From positions 1 to 38,027 of the forward strand of contig VEQG01000013.1 in NCBI GenBank assembly GCA_018883345.1: a stretch of DNA of 38,027 nt. Reading direction: 5' to 3'. The notes beneath the pieces are model-generated. The model was given only the letters and a program-made list of their open reading frames with translations, was not told where the DNA came from and searched no databases. The position numbers were made by a program, and so were the translations under genes. Positions 8,118-16,633 of this stretch are shown here, piece after piece. The stretch is from Candidatus Nanopelagicaceae bacterium (GTDB lineage: Bacteria; Actinomycetota; Actinomycetes; Nanopelagicales; Nanopelagicaceae). Position 1 is the stretch's first letter, and every line of letters starts with the position of its first letter.

Positions 8118-9103
8118 CGTAATTGACGAGTTTGCGAGAGATTTTTCTCTCGCTGTTCGTCATAAGCCTCATATGCACTAACAATGTCGCTAATTAAACG
8201 ATGGCGCACCACATCTTCTGCGGTTAAATCCAAGAACGCAATATCATCTACCCCAGCTAATATTTTACGAATTGTTGCAAGGCCTGAATTCTTTCCGCCA
8301 GGTAAATCAACTTGAGTTACATCGCCAGTAATAACCATTTTTGAACCAAAACCCAAACGCGTTAAGAACATCTTCATCTGTTCGGGAGTGGTGTTTTGCG
8401 CTTCATCTAAAATGATAAAAGAATCATTCAAGGTTCGACCACGCATGTATGCAAGTGGCGCAACTTCAATAACACCTGATTGCATCAATTTCGGAATAGC
8501 ATCTTGATCTAGCATGTCATGGAGTGCATCAAATAGTGGTCTTAAATATGGATCGATTTTTTCAGTCAAGGTTCCAGGCAAGAAACCAAGATGTTCGCCA
8601 GCTTCTACTGCAGGACGAGTGAGAATGATTCGGTTAATTTCACGTGCCTGTAGCGCTGCTACTGCTTTAGCCATTGCCAAATATGTCTTACCCGTTCCGG
8701 CTGGCCCAATTCCAAAGGTAATTGTATTTTCTGCAATTGCTTCTACGTAAGCTTTTTGGTTTGCAGTTTTTGGTCTGATGGTTCGACCACGGTTGCTGAC
8801 AATATTTAAAGATAAAACTTCGGCAGGGTGTTTTTGCGGATTTGATTTGAGCATTGAGATTGAACGTTTAATAACTTCCGGATTTATGTCTTGTCCGGAT
8901 CTAAGTACAACTAATAATTCTGTTACGAGTTGCTCAACTTTGTCGCATTCTTCGACATCTCCGCGTAGAGCGATTTCGTTGCCTCGAACTGTCATAGAGA
9001 CATTAGGAAAAGCACTTTCAATTTCTCTAAGATTTTTATCGGCTGGGCCTACAAGTGCGACCATTGGAATGGCGGTCGGTACCGTTATCAGGGTTCGTTC
9101 CAT
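8114..9103 (-). CDS. phoH: PhoH-like ATPase
   Basis: A 329-residue PhoH-family P-loop ATPase. It has Walker A GPAGTGKT (133-140) and Walker B IILDEAQ (229-235), followed by MKMFLTRLGFGSKMVITGD. The N-terminal ~100 residues form the KH-like region typical of the YbeZ/PhoH group. These proteins work with YbeY in RNA and ribosome metabolism, and the gene pair is adjacent here as in most bacteria. The ATG at 9103 has no strong Shine-Dalgarno and starts 14 bases after the HIT gene stop. Confidence 0.95.
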   Translation of the reverse strand: MERTLITVPTAIPMVALVGPADKNLREIESAFPNVSMTVRGNEIALRGDVEECDKVEQLVTELLVVLRSGQDINPEVIKRSISMLKSNPQKHPAEVLSLNIVSNRGRTIRPKTANQKAYVEAIAENTITFGIGPAGTGKTYLAMAKAVAALQAREINRIILTRPAVEAGEHLGFLPGTLTEKIDPYLRPLFDALHDMLDQDAIPKLMQSGVIEVAPLAYMRGRTLNDSFIILDEAQNTTPEQMKMFLTRLGFGSKMVITGDVTQVDLPGGKNSGLATIRKILAGVDDIAFLDLTAEDVVRHRLISDIVSAYEAYDEQREKNLSQTRQLR

Positions 9104-9117
9104 GTGTGGGTTGAAGT

Positions 9118-9465
9118 CTAACCAGGTGGCCAGGTGAAATCACGCCCACCTAAAAGGTGCATGTGAGCGTGGAAAACTGATTGTCCTGCAGCTTCACCGG
9201 TATTAAAGACAGTTCTATACCCAGGCAGGGCCCGCTCCGTTGCAACCGCTTTGGCCGCTCGCAATAAAGATGCAGAAACTACCGCACTAGCTTCAGCCAG
9301 CGCTGCTGCATTTTCGACATGCAAAGTTGGCACCAATAAGACATGTGTTGGTGCCTGCGGGTTTAAGTCATTAAATGCAACAACATTTTCGTCTCGATAA
9401 ACAATTTCCGCAGGGATTTCACCTTCGATGATTTTGCAAAATATGCAATTTGAATCTAACGCCAT
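9118..9465 (-). CDS. HIT-family (histidine triad) nucleotide-binding protein
   Basis: A 115-residue HINT-type protein that likely hydrolyses nucleoside phosphoramidates or adenylated substrates. The triad HAHMHLL gives His99, His101 and His103, and THVLLVPTLHVEN is the preceding nucleotide-binding strand. CIFCKI near the N-terminus (Cys7, Cys10) is the common zinc-like motif of the group. It lies between rsmE (4 bases upstream) and phoH, the usual actinobacterial order. Cellular role is not determined by sequence. Confidence 0.94.
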   Translation of the reverse strand: MALDSNCIFCKIIEGEIPAEIVYRDENVVAFNDLNPQAPTHVLLVPTLHVENAAALAEASAVVSASLLRAAKAVATERALPGYRTVFNTGEAAGQSVFHAHMHLLGGRDFTWPPG

Positions 9466-9469
9466 GAAA

Positions 9470-10159
9470 TTACCATACCCTCATAAGCGCACTAACTGCG
9501 CTAACTGCTGCGATTCCCGCATGTGCCGAACGTAAAATTGGACGTCCCAGTTTGATTACCTTACCGCCGGAATTTTCGAAAATTTCAAGTTCTGCCTCAG
9601 TCAAGCCACCCTCTGGTCCAATAACTATCAGTGTATTTCTCGACGAAACCACCACATCCGAAATCTTAGCTTTGGCAGATTCGTGGCAAATTAAAATTTG
9701 ATCAAATTCATTTAATAATTTGATTACGCTAGGAGTATCTAATTTGGTTGACACTTTAGGTATATGAAATCGACGACTTTGCTTGCTGGCCTCGATTGCC
9801 GCAATCTCCCATTTATCAGAATCTTTACCAATCGATCTTGCGGACTGCCAAGGATAAATTGTTGATACTCCAGCTGCCGTAAGTAATTCAACAGTCTCTT
9901 TTGCGCGATCACTCTTTGGTAGCGCCTGTAGAACTGAAATTTTATTTGAATCGGCAGCTTCAAAATCTTTACGTAATATCGAAAGCCCAATCTCCTTCTT
10001 TGAAACGGATGCAATGGCACATTGAGCCCAATTGCCTAATCCATCTGAAATTAAGATTTCCTCGCCAACTGTTAAGCGAAGTACCCGTTCGGCATGATGA
10101 GCATTATCCCCAGTTAATTGCGAGGAATTTACATCTTCAACAAAGAAAAGTTGCAACAT
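9470..10159 (-). CDS. rsmE: 16S rRNA m3U1498 methyltransferase RsmE
   Basis: RsmE methylates N3 of U1498 in 16S rRNA using SAM. The 229-residue protein has the N-terminal PUA-like part (HHAERVLRLTVGEEILISDG) and a C-terminal SPOUT knot with LIVIGPEGGLTEAELEIF and KLGRPILRSAHAGIAAVSA. The last motif differs from the common LGxRILRTET form, having SAHAG in place of TETA; actinobacterial versions vary here. The ATG at 10159 overlaps the dnaJ stop by one base (TAATG), the classic dnaJ-rsmE coupling. Confidence 0.95.
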   Translation of the reverse strand: MLQLFFVEDVNSSQLTGDNAHHAERVLRLTVGEEILISDGLGNWAQCAIASVSKKEIGLSILRKDFEAADSNKISVLQALPKSDRAKETVELLTAAGVSTIYPWQSARSIGKDSDKWEIAAIEASKQSRRFHIPKVSTKLDTPSVIKLLNEFDQILICHESAKAKISDVVVSSRNTLIVIGPEGGLTEAELEIFENSGGKVIKLGRPILRSAHAGIAAVSAVSALMRVW

Positions 10160-11274
10160 TAGAATCTAAATGCTCCGCGTATTTTATTTAGCAAAGAGCC
10201 ATCATCTACTTTCATGGTGGCAGAATTGCCATCTTCGCCTCTTAATTGAGCGAACTTACGTATAAGTTCCTCTTCTTCGCGATTTAATTTGGTTGGAGTT
10301 AGCACTTCAATATGAACAATTAAATCACCGCGGCCAGAACCTCTAAGGCGAGTCATACCTCTTTGTTTCAACGCGATTTTTGCACCCGAATGTGTGCCGG
10401 CTTTAATTTCAATCTCTTCTTCGCCATCGAGTGATTGGACCTTGGTCTTGGTACCTAAAGTTGCTGCGCTAAATGGAATTGAGAGCGCTAAGTGCAATGT
10501 ATCGCCATCTCGTACCAAATATTCGTGCTCTCTTTGAATTATTTCTACATATAGATCGCCGGCTGGTCCACCACCTGGACCAACTTCGCCACGCCCTGCT
10601 AATTGAATGCGATTGCCAGTTTCTACGCCACCTGGAATGTTCACATTGATTGTTTGTCTAGCTCTAACACGACCATCACCATGACATTCCCGGCATGGAG
10701 ATGAAATTGTGGTTCCGAATCCTTGGCAAGCAGCACATGGTCGCGAAGTCATGACTTGTCCAAGAATGGAACGAGTTACTTGTTGAGTTTCACCGCGACC
10801 TTTGCATATGCCGCAAGTTGCTGGACTAGTTCCTTCTTGACAACCACTCCCTGAACATTTTTCACAACGCACTGCACTTTCGACAGTTAATTCACGATCA
10901 GTTCCGAAACACGCCTCTTCTAACGAGACTTCAACTCTAATCAGCGCATCTTGCCCAGCTCTTGCTCTTGAACGAGGCCCGCGAGATTGACCGCCTTGGC
11001 CAAAGAAAGCATCCATGATGTCGTTGAAACCAAAGCCACCATTAAATCCACCGCCACCTGCGCCAAATGGGTTTCCACCCATGTCATATTGACGCCGTTT
11101 TTGATCGTCACTTAAAACATCATATGCAGCAGTAACCTCTTTAAATCTTTCTTGGACTGCTGGATCTGGATTGATATCTGGATGCAATTCGCGCGCTAAT
11201 TTGCGATAAGCGCGTTTGATTTCATCAGCATTTGCATCTCTAGCAACACCGAGGGTTTCGTATAAATCAGCCAT
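10159..11274 (-). CDS. dnaJ: Chaperone DnaJ
   Basis: DnaJ is the Hsp40 co-chaperone that stimulates DnaK. With the ATG at 11274 the protein is 371 residues. The J domain carries HPD at 31-33. A Gly/Phe-rich linker ([16 protein letters not shown]) follows, then four zinc-binding repeats: [24 protein letters not shown] and CRECHGDG. The C-terminal substrate-binding domain follows. An in-frame GTG six bases upstream is possible, but the GGGGG Shine-Dalgarno is 9 bases from the ATG and only 3 from the GTG, so the ATG is preferred. The start overlaps the end of hrcA. This is the HrcA-linked DnaJ type; no dnaK or grpE is in view. Confidence 0.96.
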   Translation of the reverse strand: MADLYETLGVARDANADEIKRAYRKLARELHPDINPDPAVQERFKEVTAAYDVLSDDQKRRQYDMGGNPFGAGGGGFNGGFGFNDIMDAFFGQGGQSRGPRSRARAGQDALIRVEVSLEEACFGTDRELTVESAVRCEKCSGSGCQEGTSPATCGICKGRGETQQVTRSILGQVMTSRPCAACQGFGTTISSPCRECHGDGRVRARQTINVNIPGGVETGNRIQLAGRGEVGPGGGPAGDLYVEIIQREHEYLVRDGDTLHLALSIPFSAATLGTKTKVQSLDGEEEIEIKAGTHSGAKIALKQRGMTRLRGSGRGDLIVHIEVLTPTKLNREEEELIRKFAQLRGEDGNSATMKVDDGSLLNKIRGAFRF

Positions 11275-12283
11275 TTGCACTATCCCCCGTGAAATCTTGC
11301 AGATATCGGCTTACGTAGTTTGCAACAGCGCTAACTGCAGCCATCGAACTTGCGTAATCCATACGCGTTGGTCCAATTACTCCCAACGCTCCTACTTCAC
11401 CATAACTTGTAGAAATTACAGATGTTTCTCTTAAATTAACTTCTGATTGTTCGCTTCCGATTAAAACTTGAACACCACTTGATGCGCCTCCCAATAGGCG
11501 CAAAAGGACAACTTGCTCCTCTAGCGCTTCCAAAATTGGATGAATTTGTGCAGAAAAGTCTTGGCGGAATCTAGTTAAGTTTGCCGTGCCTGCCAGAACC
11601 ACTTTCTCTTCTGGCTTCTCAAGAGCCATTTCAATTAGAGTCGAAATGACCACTGCCATATTTCTTCTATCGCCTTGATTTAAAGAATCCATCAATGCCG
11701 TAAGGCGATCTGCAACGTCTGGTAACCGTTGTCCCGAAATTGAATTATTGAGTTTGATGCGCATCGAGTTCAAGAATTCATCATCGACTTCTGAAGCCAA
11801 TTCAATTACGCGCTGCTCTACACGCCCAGTATCAGTTATCAAAATCAACATTGTGCGCACTGAATTTAAAAGAACAAGTTCTACGTGACGTACTCGAGAT
11901 TTCACTAAAGATGGATACTGCACAACCGCGACTTGCTTGGTAACGTCTGCAAGCAATCTAACTGTTCGCATCACCACGTCATCCAAATCAAGCGCACCCT
12001 CTAAGAAAGTTTCAATGGCACGGCGTTCCGGAGCCGAAAGTGGTTTAACTGACGAAAGTTGATCAACAAAAGTTCGATAACCAAGATCCGTCGGGATTCT
12101 CCCTGCCGAAGTATGAGGTTGTGTAATTAAACCTTCTTCTTCAAGTACTGCCATTTCATTTCTGATTGTCGCCGGAGAAACTCCAAGATTGTGGTTTTCG
12201 GCCAAAGCTTTAGAGCCAACCGGTTCTTGAGTAGCAACGTACTCGTCGACGATTGCGCGAAGAATTTCTAGGCGTCGGCTCAT
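11267..12283 (-). CDS. hrcA: Heat-inducible transcription repressor HrcA
   Basis: HrcA represses class I heat-shock genes by binding CIRCE inverted repeats, usually ahead of groE operons. The 338-residue protein starts [20 protein letters not shown] with the winged-helix block [20 protein letters not shown] and [20 protein letters not shown]. It ends in the HrcA C-terminal domain ([17 protein letters not shown]). It overlaps dnaJ at its 3' end. A TATAAA lies 11 bases upstream of the ATG, so hrcA-dnaJ-rsmE may have a promoter here. No CIRCE-like TTAGCACTC/GAGTGCTAA pair was found near it. Confidence 0.96.
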   Translation of the reverse strand: MSRRLEILRAIVDEYVATQEPVGSKALAENHNLGVSPATIRNEMAVLEEEGLITQPHTSAGRIPTDLGYRTFVDQLSSVKPLSAPERRAIETFLEGALDLDDVVMRTVRLLADVTKQVAVVQYPSLVKSRVRHVELVLLNSVRTMLILITDTGRVEQRVIELASEVDDEFLNSMRIKLNNSISGQRLPDVADRLTALMDSLNQGDRRNMAVVISTLIEMALEKPEEKVVLAGTANLTRFRQDFSAQIHPILEALEEQVVLLRLLGGASSGVQVLIGSEQSEVNLRETSVISTSYGEVGALGVIGPTRMDYASSMAAVSAVANYVSRYLQDFTGDSANG

Positions 12284-12294
12284 AATTGGCAGAT

Positions 12295-12300
12295 TTTATA
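12295..12300 (-). promoter_or_regulatory. Candidate -10 (TATAAA) for hrcA
   Basis: TATAAA on the minus strand, in the 19-base gap between hemW and hrcA, lies 11 bases before the hrcA ATG. It would give a leader of only a few bases. No good -35 is visible upstream in the hemW tail. Confidence 0.35.
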
Positions 12301-12302
12301 GC

Positions 12303-13418
12303 CTAGATCAATTCACGGACTATTCGGTCAGCAATCAGGCGCCCTTGAGGGGTCAATATCAGGCGATTATCAACGCTCATGATTTGCTCTGGATAGTTCT
12401 CGAGAATTCTTAACTGTGTTTCAGTTAACTCATCCTTGGCAAGACCTTCTCGCAATCGAATTTGCAACATTATTTTCTCATCACGTTTTTCTGATTCTCC
12501 TAAAACTTCTCGATCTTGCATTGGAGATTCAAAGGCGGCTAACTTTTCCTGATACTTACTTGGATGTTTTACATTCCACCAACGAGTTCCATCGATATGA
12601 GAATGAGCGCCTGGACCTAATCCCCACCAATTCTGGTTTTGCCAATAGACCATGTTGTGCGCAGCTGGTCGACCCCAATTGCTAAGTTCGTACCAATTTA
12701 AGCCCGCACTTGATGCCAAATTATCAACACTTAAATACATCTGCGCCATCAAATCATCATCTGGTTTATTTATTTCACCACGTTTGATTTTTGCAGACAA
12801 TTTAGTGCCATCTTCTACAATTAAAGCATATGCACTTAGATGATCGACCGAATAAGAAAGCGCAGTCTTTACGGAAGCTTCCCATTGTTCGAGCGTTTCA
12901 CCAGGTGTGCCATAAATTAAATCCAAACTAACATTGTCGAATCCGGCTTTTCGGGCGTTCTCCACTGATTTGGCTACATTCTCTGGATTATGAGTGCGAT
13001 CTAGCACCTGGAGTACCGACTGGTTGGCTGATTGCATACCCATGGAGATTCGATTTATTCCGATTGAACGATACTGTTCAAGCGATTGCAAAGTTAAAGT
13101 ATCAGGATTGCATTCCATAGTTATTTCTATATTCGCTGCAAATTCCCATCTTTGTTTGAGTAATTCAATAACTCTGCCAAGTTCGTGAGCTGGCATCAAA
13201 GATGGGGTTCCACCACCAAAGAAAATTGTTGGGATGGTGGTAGATGTGGTTCTTGATGCGAAGGTGACTTCAGCAATTAAAGAGTCAACAAATCCTTGTG
13301 AAACGGTTTCGAGGGTCCCGCCTTCGCGCAATTCAGCGGGCGTGTAAGTGTTGAAGTCGCAATACCCGCATCGTTTTACGCAGTAAGGAATATGCACGTA
13401 AAACGATAAATTGGACAT
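12303..13418 (-). CDS. hemW: Radical SAM protein HemW (coproporphyrinogen oxidase-like)
   Basis: HemW is a radical-SAM heme chaperone related to HemN. The 371-residue protein has the cluster motif CVKRCGYC (Cys13, Cys17, Cys20) in YVHIPYCVKRCGYCDF. The SAM-binding blocks FFGGGTPSLM, EITMECNPDTL and RISMGMQSANQSVL, and the HemW-typical C-terminal domain, are also present. The ATG at 13418 is preferred over a TTG one codon earlier because AGTAGG sits 7 bases upstream. It follows lepA by 8 bases, the common actinobacterial lepA-hemW-hrcA-dnaJ order. Many proteins of this type were named HemN; the family context favours HemW. Confidence 0.93.
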   Translation of the reverse strand: MSNLSFYVHIPYCVKRCGYCDFNTYTPAELREGGTLETVSQGFVDSLIAEVTFASRTTSTTIPTIFFGGGTPSLMPAHELGRVIELLKQRWEFAANIEITMECNPDTLTLQSLEQYRSIGINRISMGMQSANQSVLQVLDRTHNPENVAKSVENARKAGFDNVSLDLIYGTPGETLEQWEASVKTALSYSVDHLSAYALIVEDGTKLSAKIKRGEINKPDDDLMAQMYLSVDNLASSAGLNWYELSNWGRPAAHNMVYWQNQNWWGLGPGAHSHIDGTRWWNVKHPSKYQEKLAAFESPMQDREVLGESEKRDEKIMLQIRLREGLAKDELTETQLRILENYPEQIMSVDNRLILTPQGRLIADRIVRELI

Positions 13419-13426
13419 CAATCAAC

Positions 13427-15301
13427 CTACTTATCGCGAGCGGCTTTGACCTTTTCGATATCCGCATCTGTTGCGAGAGCCGCAACGAAAGCTTCTTGAG
13501 GGACTTCCACGCGCCCAACCATCTTCATGCGCTTCTTGCCCTCTTTCTGCTTTTCGAGGAGCTTTCGCTTACGAGTTATGTCTCCGCCATAACACTTTGC
13601 AAGAACATCTTTGCGAATTGCACGAATGTTTTCGCGAGCAATAATTTTTGCCCCGATTGCAGCCTGAATTGGGACTTCAAATTGTTGCCTTGGAATTAGT
13701 TCACGCAGTTTCTGAGTCATCATTACGCCGTACGCATAAGCTTTATCTCGGTGAACAATCGCGCTAAATGCATCCACGGTCTCGCTATTTAGCAAAATAT
13801 CAACTTTAACTAGATTGCCCGCTGCATTGCCCTTATCTTCGTAGTCTAAAGAGGCATATCCCTTGGTGCGAGATTTAAGTTGATCAAAGAAATCAAAGAC
13901 AATTTCCGCCAACGGTAAGTCGTATCGAATTTCTACACGATCTTCGGAGAGATAATCCATACCAAGCAGAACGCCACGACGATCTTGGCAAAGTTCCATA
14001 ATGGTTCCGATGTAATCACTTGGAGCCAATACCGTAGCTTTAACTATTGGTTCTTGGACTTCAGCAATTTTCCCATTCGGATATTCAGATGGGTTAGTTA
14101 CTGTAAGCGACCTACCGTCTTCGAGTTTAACTTCATAAACTACGTTAGGTGCGGTCGAAATTAAATTTAGACCAGCTTCACGTTCGAGTCTTTCACGCAC
14201 AATTTCCATGTGTAGTAAGCCAAGAAAGCCACATCTGAATCCAAATCCAAGCGCAGCTGAACTTTCTGGTTCATAAACCAAAGCTGCATCATTTAACTGT
14301 AATTTATCTAAAGCTTCGCGGAGCATCGGAAAGTCTGCGCCATCAATCGGATATAGGCCCGAGAAAACCATTGGTTTTGGATCTTTGTATCCCGCCAGCG
14401 CATCCTTGGCAGGCTTTTGATAAAGCGTGACTGTATCTCCGACGCGAGATTGGCGTACATCCTTAACGCCAGTAATTAAATAACCCACTTCCCCAACACT
14501 TAAACCTTGCGATGCAATTGGTTCTGGAGAGATTGCGCCAATTTCTAACAATTCATGGCGAGCGCCAGTTGAGATCATCTGAATCTGATCACGTGGCGAT
14601 AATTTGCCGTCTACAACACGGATATAAGTTACAACTCCGCGATAAACGTCGTAAACCGAATCAAAAATTAATGCACGAGTTGGTGCATCTTTCTGGCCAA
14701 CTGGGGCTGGAATTTGATCCACGATTTCATCAAGTAATTCTTCAACGCCGACACCTGTTTTGCCCGAGACGCGCAAAACATCTTCTGGTTGGCATCCAAT
14801 TAATTTAGCCAATTCGGCAGCAAATTTATCTGGTTGAGCCGCAGGTAAATCAATTTTATTTAATACCGGAATAATTTGAAGATTGTTCTCCATTGCCAAG
14901 TAAAGATTGGCCAAAGTTTGCGCTTCAATACCTTGTGCACAATCAACTAAAAGGATTGCACCTTCGCATGCGGCAAGCGAGCGAGAAACTTCATAAGTAA
15001 AGTCCACGTGGCCAGGAGTATCAATCATGTTAAGGATGTAATCCTTGCCATCGCGACCAGAACGCCATGGCAGACGAACAGCCTGAGACTTAATGGTGAT
15101 TCCGCGTTCGCGTTCGATATCCATACGATCTAAATATTGAGCTCGCATCTGTCGAGGATCGACTACCTCAGTAATTTGAAGCATGCGATCAGCAAGCGTT
15201 GATTTGCCGTGATCGATATGCGCAATGATGCAAAAGTTTCGAATTTGCGCTGGGTCAGTGGAAGCAGGCTGTGGAGCCTTGCTTAACGGAATTGCCGGCA
15301 T
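13427..15301 (-). CDS. lepA: Translation elongation factor 4 (LepA)
   Basis: LepA/EF4 is a ribosome-associated GTPase implicated in back-translocation and 30S biogenesis. The 624-residue protein contains G1 AHIDHGKST (27-35), G2 around [13 protein letters not shown]3 DTPGH and G4 NKID. EF-G-like domains II, III and V and the LepA-specific C-terminal domain follow ([11 protein letters not shown] through [20 protein letters not shown]). The 12-residue extension before the GTPase core is usual in Actinobacteria. It begins 20 bases after rpsT. Confidence 0.97.
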   Translation of the reverse strand: MPAIPLSKAPQPASTDPAQIRNFCIIAHIDHGKSTLADRMLQITEVVDPRQMRAQYLDRMDIERERGITIKSQAVRLPWRSGRDGKDYILNMIDTPGHVDFTYEVSRSLAACEGAILLVDCAQGIEAQTLANLYLAMENNLQIIPVLNKIDLPAAQPDKFAAELAKLIGCQPEDVLRVSGKTGVGVEELLDEIVDQIPAPVGQKDAPTRALIFDSVYDVYRGVVTYIRVVDGKLSPRDQIQMISTGARHELLEIGAISPEPIASQGLSVGEVGYLITGVKDVRQSRVGDTVTLYQKPAKDALAGYKDPKPMVFSGLYPIDGADFPMLREALDKLQLNDAALVYEPESSAALGFGFRCGFLGLLHMEIVRERLEREAGLNLISTAPNVVYEVKLEDGRSLTVTNPSEYPNGKIAEVQEPIVKATVLAPSDYIGTIMELCQDRRGVLLGMDYLSEDRVEIRYDLPLAEIVFDFFDQLKSRTKGYASLDYEDKGNAAGNLVKVDILLNSETVDAFSAIVHRDKAYAYGVMMTQKLRELIPRQQFEVPIQAAIGAKIIARENIRAIRKDVLAKCYGGDITRKRKLLEKQKEGKKRMKMVGRVEVPQEAFVAALATDADIEKVKAARDK

Positions 15302-15321
15302 GGCGGCTTTGAGTTAGCTAA

Positions 15322-15585
15322 TTACTTCTTAGCAGCAGCGGCTTTAGCCATTGCTGACTTCTTGTTAGCTGCGTTGTTGCGGTGAATTACACCCTTTGCA
15401 ACTGCAACATCTAGAAGACGTGAAGCGCTACGAAGTTCGCTCTGAACTTTTGCAGAGTCACCTGCAGCAACTGCATCGCGGAATTTACGGATTGCGCTCT
15501 TTAGACCAGATGAGACCGCCTTGTTACGCTGACGAGCCTTTTCGTTGGTCTTGATTCGCTTAACCTGCGACTTAATGTTTGCCAC
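15322..15585 (-). CDS. rpsT: 30S ribosomal protein S20
   Basis: S20 is a 16S rRNA-binding assembly protein. The 87-residue, Lys/Arg/Ala-rich helical sequence begins [20 protein letters not shown] and contains [17 protein letters not shown], both diagnostic. The start is GTG at 15585 with a strong AAGGAG 8-9 bases upstream. A TATAAA lies about 30 bases before the start, so the gene probably has its own promoter and may carry lepA and downstream genes with it. Confidence 0.97.
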   Translation of the reverse strand: MANIKSQVKRIKTNEKARQRNKAVSSGLKSAIRKFRDAVAAGDSAKVQSELRSASRLLDVAVAKGVIHRNNAANKKSAMAKAAAAKK

Positions 15586-15614
15586 TTATGTAACTCCTTG
15601 AAATCTTTTTTCTC

Positions 15615-15620
15615 TTTATA
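15615..15620 (-). promoter_or_regulatory. Candidate -10 (TATAAA) for rpsT
   Basis: TATAAA on the minus strand in the 94-base holA-rpsT gap predicts a leader of roughly 20-25 bases that includes the AAGGAG ribosome-binding site. A GC-rich stretch lies upstream; no -35 consensus is evident. Confidence 0.4.
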
Positions 15621-15679
15621 TCGCTATGCCGCCCGGGAGCGGACAGGTTGCAAAGGCTACCAGCGCCCTATCTTTAGGC

Positions 15680-16633
15680 TCAAATCCTGCCGCTTCGGGC
15701 TGCGCAAATGCGAGTTAGCGCCTGCTCGAGCGCGTAAATCGGGTCACTGGCTCCGCCCTTTACCTGCGCATCACACTTAGCAATCGCCGCTACCGCCACC
15801 GTCAAAGTATTGGCATTCCATCCATTTAATTGACGTCGAGCTTTATCGATCTGCCATGGAGCCATACCAAGTTCGCCAGCTAATTCGAATGACTTTTGCC
15901 CACGATTAATTCCAGAAACTTTTGCAATACCTCGCAAAGAAGATGCAATCGCACTTGTAATCATTACTGGATCAGTACCAGTTGTAATCGCATGTCGTAA
16001 CGAAATCAAACTTTCAGGCAAATTACCTTCCATGACTTTATCTGCAACATCAAATCCAGTGGTCTCAACTTTGCCTTGATGATATTTATTTACATGTGAT
16101 TCCTCAATCAATCCCGCAGGCGAATCTGACGCAAGCTGAGAAACTGCCGCACTTAGTTCGCGTAAATCAGTTCCGGTTGCATTGACAAGTGCGCTGACCG
16201 CAGCTGGTGATGCTTTACGACCTAAATCAAGAAATAAATTTCTTACAAAATCTTCCTTTTCAGATTCTTTCTTAAGTGGTTCACAAGCAATAATTTCAGG
16301 TTTAGCTTTCTTAATTTGATCAAGAAGTGCTTTGCCTTTTACGCCGCCTTTGTGAATCAAAACCAAAGTTAAAGTAGGATCAGTGGCATCTAAGTATCTA
16401 GTGATTTCATTTTTAGCTTCTTCGGCTAAATCCTGCAAGTCGCGCAAAATAAGCGCACGCCTCTCAGAAAAAAGTGATGGAGAGAGCGCATCTGATATCT
16501 CGCCTACTGAAACTTCTCCAGCAAAGAGCGTAGTTATCTCAGCACGCTCTGCTTTTAGCTCTGCCAATAATTTTCCGAGTGCACGATCTGCAAGAGCAGA
16601 TTCGGATCCAAGTAGCAGGTAAATGTCTTTCAA
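15680..16633 (-). CDS. holA: DNA polymerase III delta subunit
   Basis: HolA is the clamp-loader subunit that opens the beta sliding clamp. With the TTG at 16633 it is 317 residues. It starts with KDIYLLLGSESALADRAL (the RuvC-less AAA-like fold of delta) and includes LVLIHKGGVKGKALLDQIKK and the C-terminal collar helices near SLRHAITTGTDPVMI. The TTG start is chosen because GGAGGG lies 4 bases upstream and it overlaps the comEC stop as TTGA. A TTG four codons earlier lacks a ribosome-binding site. The comEA-comEC-holA-rpsT order is widespread in Actinobacteria. Confidence 0.93.
   Translation of the reverse strand: MKDIYLLLGSESALADRALGKLLAELKAERAEITTLFAGEVSVGEISDALSPSLFSERRALILRDLQDLAEEAKNEITRYLDATDPTLTLVLIHKGGVKGKALLDQIKKAKPEIIACEPLKKESEKEDFVRNLFLDLGRKASPAAVSALVNATGTDLRELSAAVSQLASDSPAGLIEESHVNKYHQGKVETTGFDVADKVMEGNLPESLISLRHAITTGTDPVMITSAIASSLRGIAKVSGINRGQKSFELAGELGMAPWQIDKARRQLNGWNANTLTVAVAAIAKCDAQVKGGASDPIYALEQALTRICAARSGRI

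Noticed and set aside
11275-11280. GTG start for dnaJ two codons upstream
   Set aside because: Its distance from the GGGGG ribosome-binding site is only 3 bases, whereas the ATG at 11274 has 9 and gives the usual DnaJ start.
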